A stretch of DNA of 64,000 nt from AWTP1-13 sp033764875 (lineage in GTDB: Bacteria; Pseudomonadota; Alphaproteobacteria; Rhizobiales; Hyphomicrobiaceae), in the NCBI GenBank assembly GCA_033764875.1, contig JANRIO010000051.1:1-64000 (forward strand). Reading direction: 5' to 3'. The notes under the pieces were generated by a model that worked only from the letters and a program-made list of their open reading frames with translations, had not been told where the DNA came from and did no database searches. The position numbers and the translations under genes are program-made. How positions within the stretch are numbered: the first letter of the stretch is position 1; each line of letters begins with the position of its first letter. Shown one piece after another: positions 61,985-64,000 of this stretch.

Positions 61985-64000
61985 CTACCGGCTGCCGATG
62001 CCGAGCTCTCTGAGAAGGCCGTCCATCTGCCGGCTGCCGCGCTCCGCGCCGTAGACGGGCTCGGGCGGCACCGGCTGGTCCTCGCCGGCCGCGCGGTCGA
62101 AGAGCTCGGCCCTGATTGGCTCCTGCGGCAGCATCGGCGCCCGCGCGAAGCGCGCGGGTCCCGGCGACAGCTTGGCAGCTGGCGGCGCCGCGACCTGTTG
62201 GGCCAGCACCGGCAGCGGCATCGGCGTGCGCGTCTCGTGTGCCGCCGCCATCACCTCCCGCCACAGCCGCGCCGGCAGGTTGCCGCCCATCACGCGGTTC
62301 ATCGGGCGCCGGTCGTCGTTGCCGACCCACACGCCGGCCGCCATCTGCGCCGTGTACCCGACGAACCAGGCGTCCCGGAAATCCTGGCTGGTGCCGGTCT
62401 TGCCGGCCACCTGGTGCCGCGGGATCTGCGCCCGTTTGCCTGTGCCGTTCTGCACCACCGACATCAGCATGTCGTTGAGGGCCGCCACCTGCTGCGGCGC
62501 CACCAGCGTGCGCGCCTCTGCCGGCTGGCGCTGGTAGAGCACCTCGCCCGTGGCCGAGCGGACGCGGCGCACGAGATAGGGCTCGAGCGACCGGCCTTGG
62601 TTGGCGATCACGCCGTAGGCCTCCGTCAGCTCGGCGAGCGTCACCTCGCTTGTTCCAAGCGCCAGCGAGGCATCCGCGCGCAGCTCTGAGGCGATGCCGA
62701 GCCGCTGTGCGACCGCGGCCGCCTTTCGCGGGCCGATGCTCATGTGCAGGCGCGCGGTCGCCGCGTTCATGGAATGCGTCAGCGCCTCGCGCATGGTGAC
62801 GGCGCCGCGATAGCCGGAGCCCTCGTTGCGGGGGCTCCAGCCCGAGCCCAGCAGCGGCAGGTCATGCACGATGCTGTCCGGCCGCATGCCGCTTTCGAGC
62901 GCGGCGAGGTAGACGAACATTTTGAATGACGAGCCGGGCTGGCGCTTCGCCTTCAGCGCCCGGTTGAACTGGCTCTCAGCATAGGAGCGGCCGCCCACGA
63001 GCACCCGGATCGCCCCGTCGAGCTCCATCGCGATCATGCCCGCCTGCGAGGCCTCGCTCTGATTGCCGTCGGCGAGCGTCTCCTGCACGAGCGATTGCGC
63101 GCGCCTCTGCAGCGGCAGGTCGATGGTCGTGTCCACGACGATGTCGCCGCCCTTGCCGGCGGTCAGATGCGGGATCTTCTCCAGCACCGCGTCGACGGCG
63201 TAGTCGACCCCGGTCTTGTCGCGCGCCTGGTGCCTGTCCGCAAACGCGAGCGGCGCGCTGGACGCGGCCTCCGCGGCCTGAGGCGACAGCACGCCCGCCT
63301 CAACCATCCTGGCGAGCACGGTGCGAGATCTGGCGCGCGCGCTTTCCGGCGCCGACACCGGCGAGAATTTGGACGGCGCCTTGAGCAGCCCGGCGAGCAC
63401 CGCCGCCTCCGGCAGCGTCACCTGCCGCACCGACTTGGCAAAGAAGCGCTGCGCCGCAGCCTCCACGCCATAGGCCCCACCGCCGAAGTAGACGCGATTG
63501 AGATAGAGCTCGAGGATGTTGCGCTTGCCGAGCCGCGCCTCGAGCCAGAGCGCGATGACCAGCTCCTCCGCTTTGCGCGCAAGCGAGCGCTCCGAGCTCA
63601 GGAACAGGTTCTTGGCGAGCTGTTGCGTAATCGTCGAGCCGCCCTGGGCGACGCGGCCAGAGCGCAGGTTCGTGTAGAGGGCCCGCAGCAGGCCGACCGG
63701 GTCGAGGCCCCAGTGGTCGAAGAAGCGCTTGTCCTCGGTCGCGACCACCGCGTCGACGAGCTGCTGCGGCAGCTGCTCGAACGGCACGTACGCCTCGGCC
63801 CCGCCGCGGTCGGTGAGCAGTGTCCCGTCCCGGGCCAGGATGCGCACCACGGGCGCGCGCTCCTTGGCTCGCAGCACCATCGGGTTGGGGATGATCGTCG
63901 TGTAGTAGACGAAGCACGCCGTCAGCGCGATGGCGAGCGGCAGGCCGATGTAGAATGGCGACAGGACGATGAGGCGCAGCTCCCACGGCAGCCGCTGCAG
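61985..64000 (-). CDS. Penicillin-binding protein 1A (partial, N-terminus beyond right edge)
   Basis: 672 residues visible; the frame stays open to the window edge. A membrane helix (FYIGLPLAIALTACFVYY) precedes a GT51 transglycosylase domain (VATEDKRFFDHWGLD, GGSTITQQLAKN, KRNILELYLNRVYFGGGAYG) and a transpeptidase with QPGSSFK (Ser-x-x-Lys), THSMNAAT (SxN) and AGKTGTSQDF (KTG). Makes peptidoglycan strands and cross-links. A Pro-rich tail follows the transpeptidase. Confidence 0.95.
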   Translation of the reverse strand: MQRLPWELRLIVLSPFYIGLPLAIALTACFVYYTTIIPNPMVLRAKERAPVVRILARDGTLLTDRGGAEAYVPFEQLPQQLVDAVVATEDKRFFDHWGLDPVGLLRALYTNLRSGRVAQGGSTITQQLAKNLFLSSERSLARKAEELVIALWLEARLGKRNILELYLNRVYFGGGAYGVEAAAQRFFAKSVRQVTLPEAAVLAGLLKAPSKFSPVSAPESARARSRTVLARMVEAGVLSPQAAEAASSAPLAFADRHQARDKTGVDYAVDAVLEKIPHLTAGKGGDIVVDTTIDLPLQRRAQSLVQETLADGNQSEASQAGMIAMELDGAIRVLVGGRSYAESQFNRALKAKRQPGSSFKMFVYLAALESGMRPDSIVHDLPLLGSGWSPRNEGSGYRGAVTMREALTHSMNAATARLHMSIGPRKAAAVAQRLGIASELRADASLALGTSEVTLAELTEAYGVIANQGRSLEPYLVRRVRSATGEVLYQRQPAEARTLVAPQQVAALNDMLMSVVQNGTGKRAQIPRHQVAGKTGTSQDFRDAWFVGYTAQMAAGVWVGNDDRRPMNRVMGGNLPARLWREVMAAAHETRTPMPLPVLAQQVAAPPAAKLSPGPARFARAPMLPQEPIRAELFDRAAGEDQPVPPEPVYGAERGSRQMDGLLRELGIGSR

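Overview
The window is a GC-rich, gene-dense stretch of bacterial chromosome. It most likely comes from an alphaproteobacterium of the order Hyphomicrobiales (Rhizobiales). The main pointers are an FtcR-type flagellar regulator upstream of flgE-flgK-flgL-flaF-flgD-fliQ-flhA-fliR, a TTAA-N7-TTAA box of the CtrA type before flgE, a RegB/RegA (ActS/ActR) redox pair, and DUF930 and TIGR02186 family proteins. I see no insertion sequence, prophage, CRISPR array or rRNA. There is one tRNA, Gln-UUG.

Layout. 0-6.6 kb: ECF sigma factor with the start of a probable anti-sigma factor, a phosphoribosyltransferase, a VOC protein divergent from an AraC regulator, tRNA-Gln, two glycosyltransferase-like genes and two small uncharacterised families. 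6.6-11.2 kb (minus): an envelope set made of a TIGR02186 membrane protein, a membrane-anchored protein with three helix-hairpin-helix-like repeats, a 35-residue membrane peptide and an OmpA/BON protein. 11.5-14.9 kb (plus): paaG-like, paaI-like, O-acetylhomoserine sulfhydrylase and an alpha/beta hydrolase. 14.9-18.5 kb (minus): DUF930, a membrane patatin, a Cys-rich secreted protein and a 67-residue membrane protein.

18.7-41.6 kb is the most interesting part. It carries a complete branched-chain-type ABC transporter, an F420-type luciferase-like oxidoreductase, a two-subunit class I CoA-transferase, a PLP enzyme, the F420 genes fbiC-cofC-cofD-cofE with an NpdG-like F420H2:NADP oxidoreductase, the 5-oxoprolinase genes pxpA/pxpB/pxpC, a GntR/UTRA regulator and a three-gene molybdenum hydroxylase whose Fe-S subunit is fused to a CoxG domain. 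The same 20-bp imperfect palindrome, TKGTNCYA-N4-TAGWACMA, lies upstream of livJ, of the PLP/CoA-transferase unit, and between divergent pxpA and pxpB. These sites precede every transcription unit of the block. I infer one GntR-controlled catabolic regulon that makes its own F420 and probably degrades an N-heterocyclic or lactam-type compound. The substrate is not known.

41.8-52.7 kb: flagellar regulator, hook, export and accessory genes, without flbT at its usual place. 52.9-64 kb: propionyl-CoA carboxylase beta-type subunit, regA and regB, an ABC exporter with a SCO protein, an intracellular PHB depolymerase, a YgjP-type metallopeptidase and a penicillin-binding protein 1A that runs off the right edge.

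Start codons were chosen from ribosome-binding sites and family lengths. No database search was possible, so family names come from recognised motifs and gene context.
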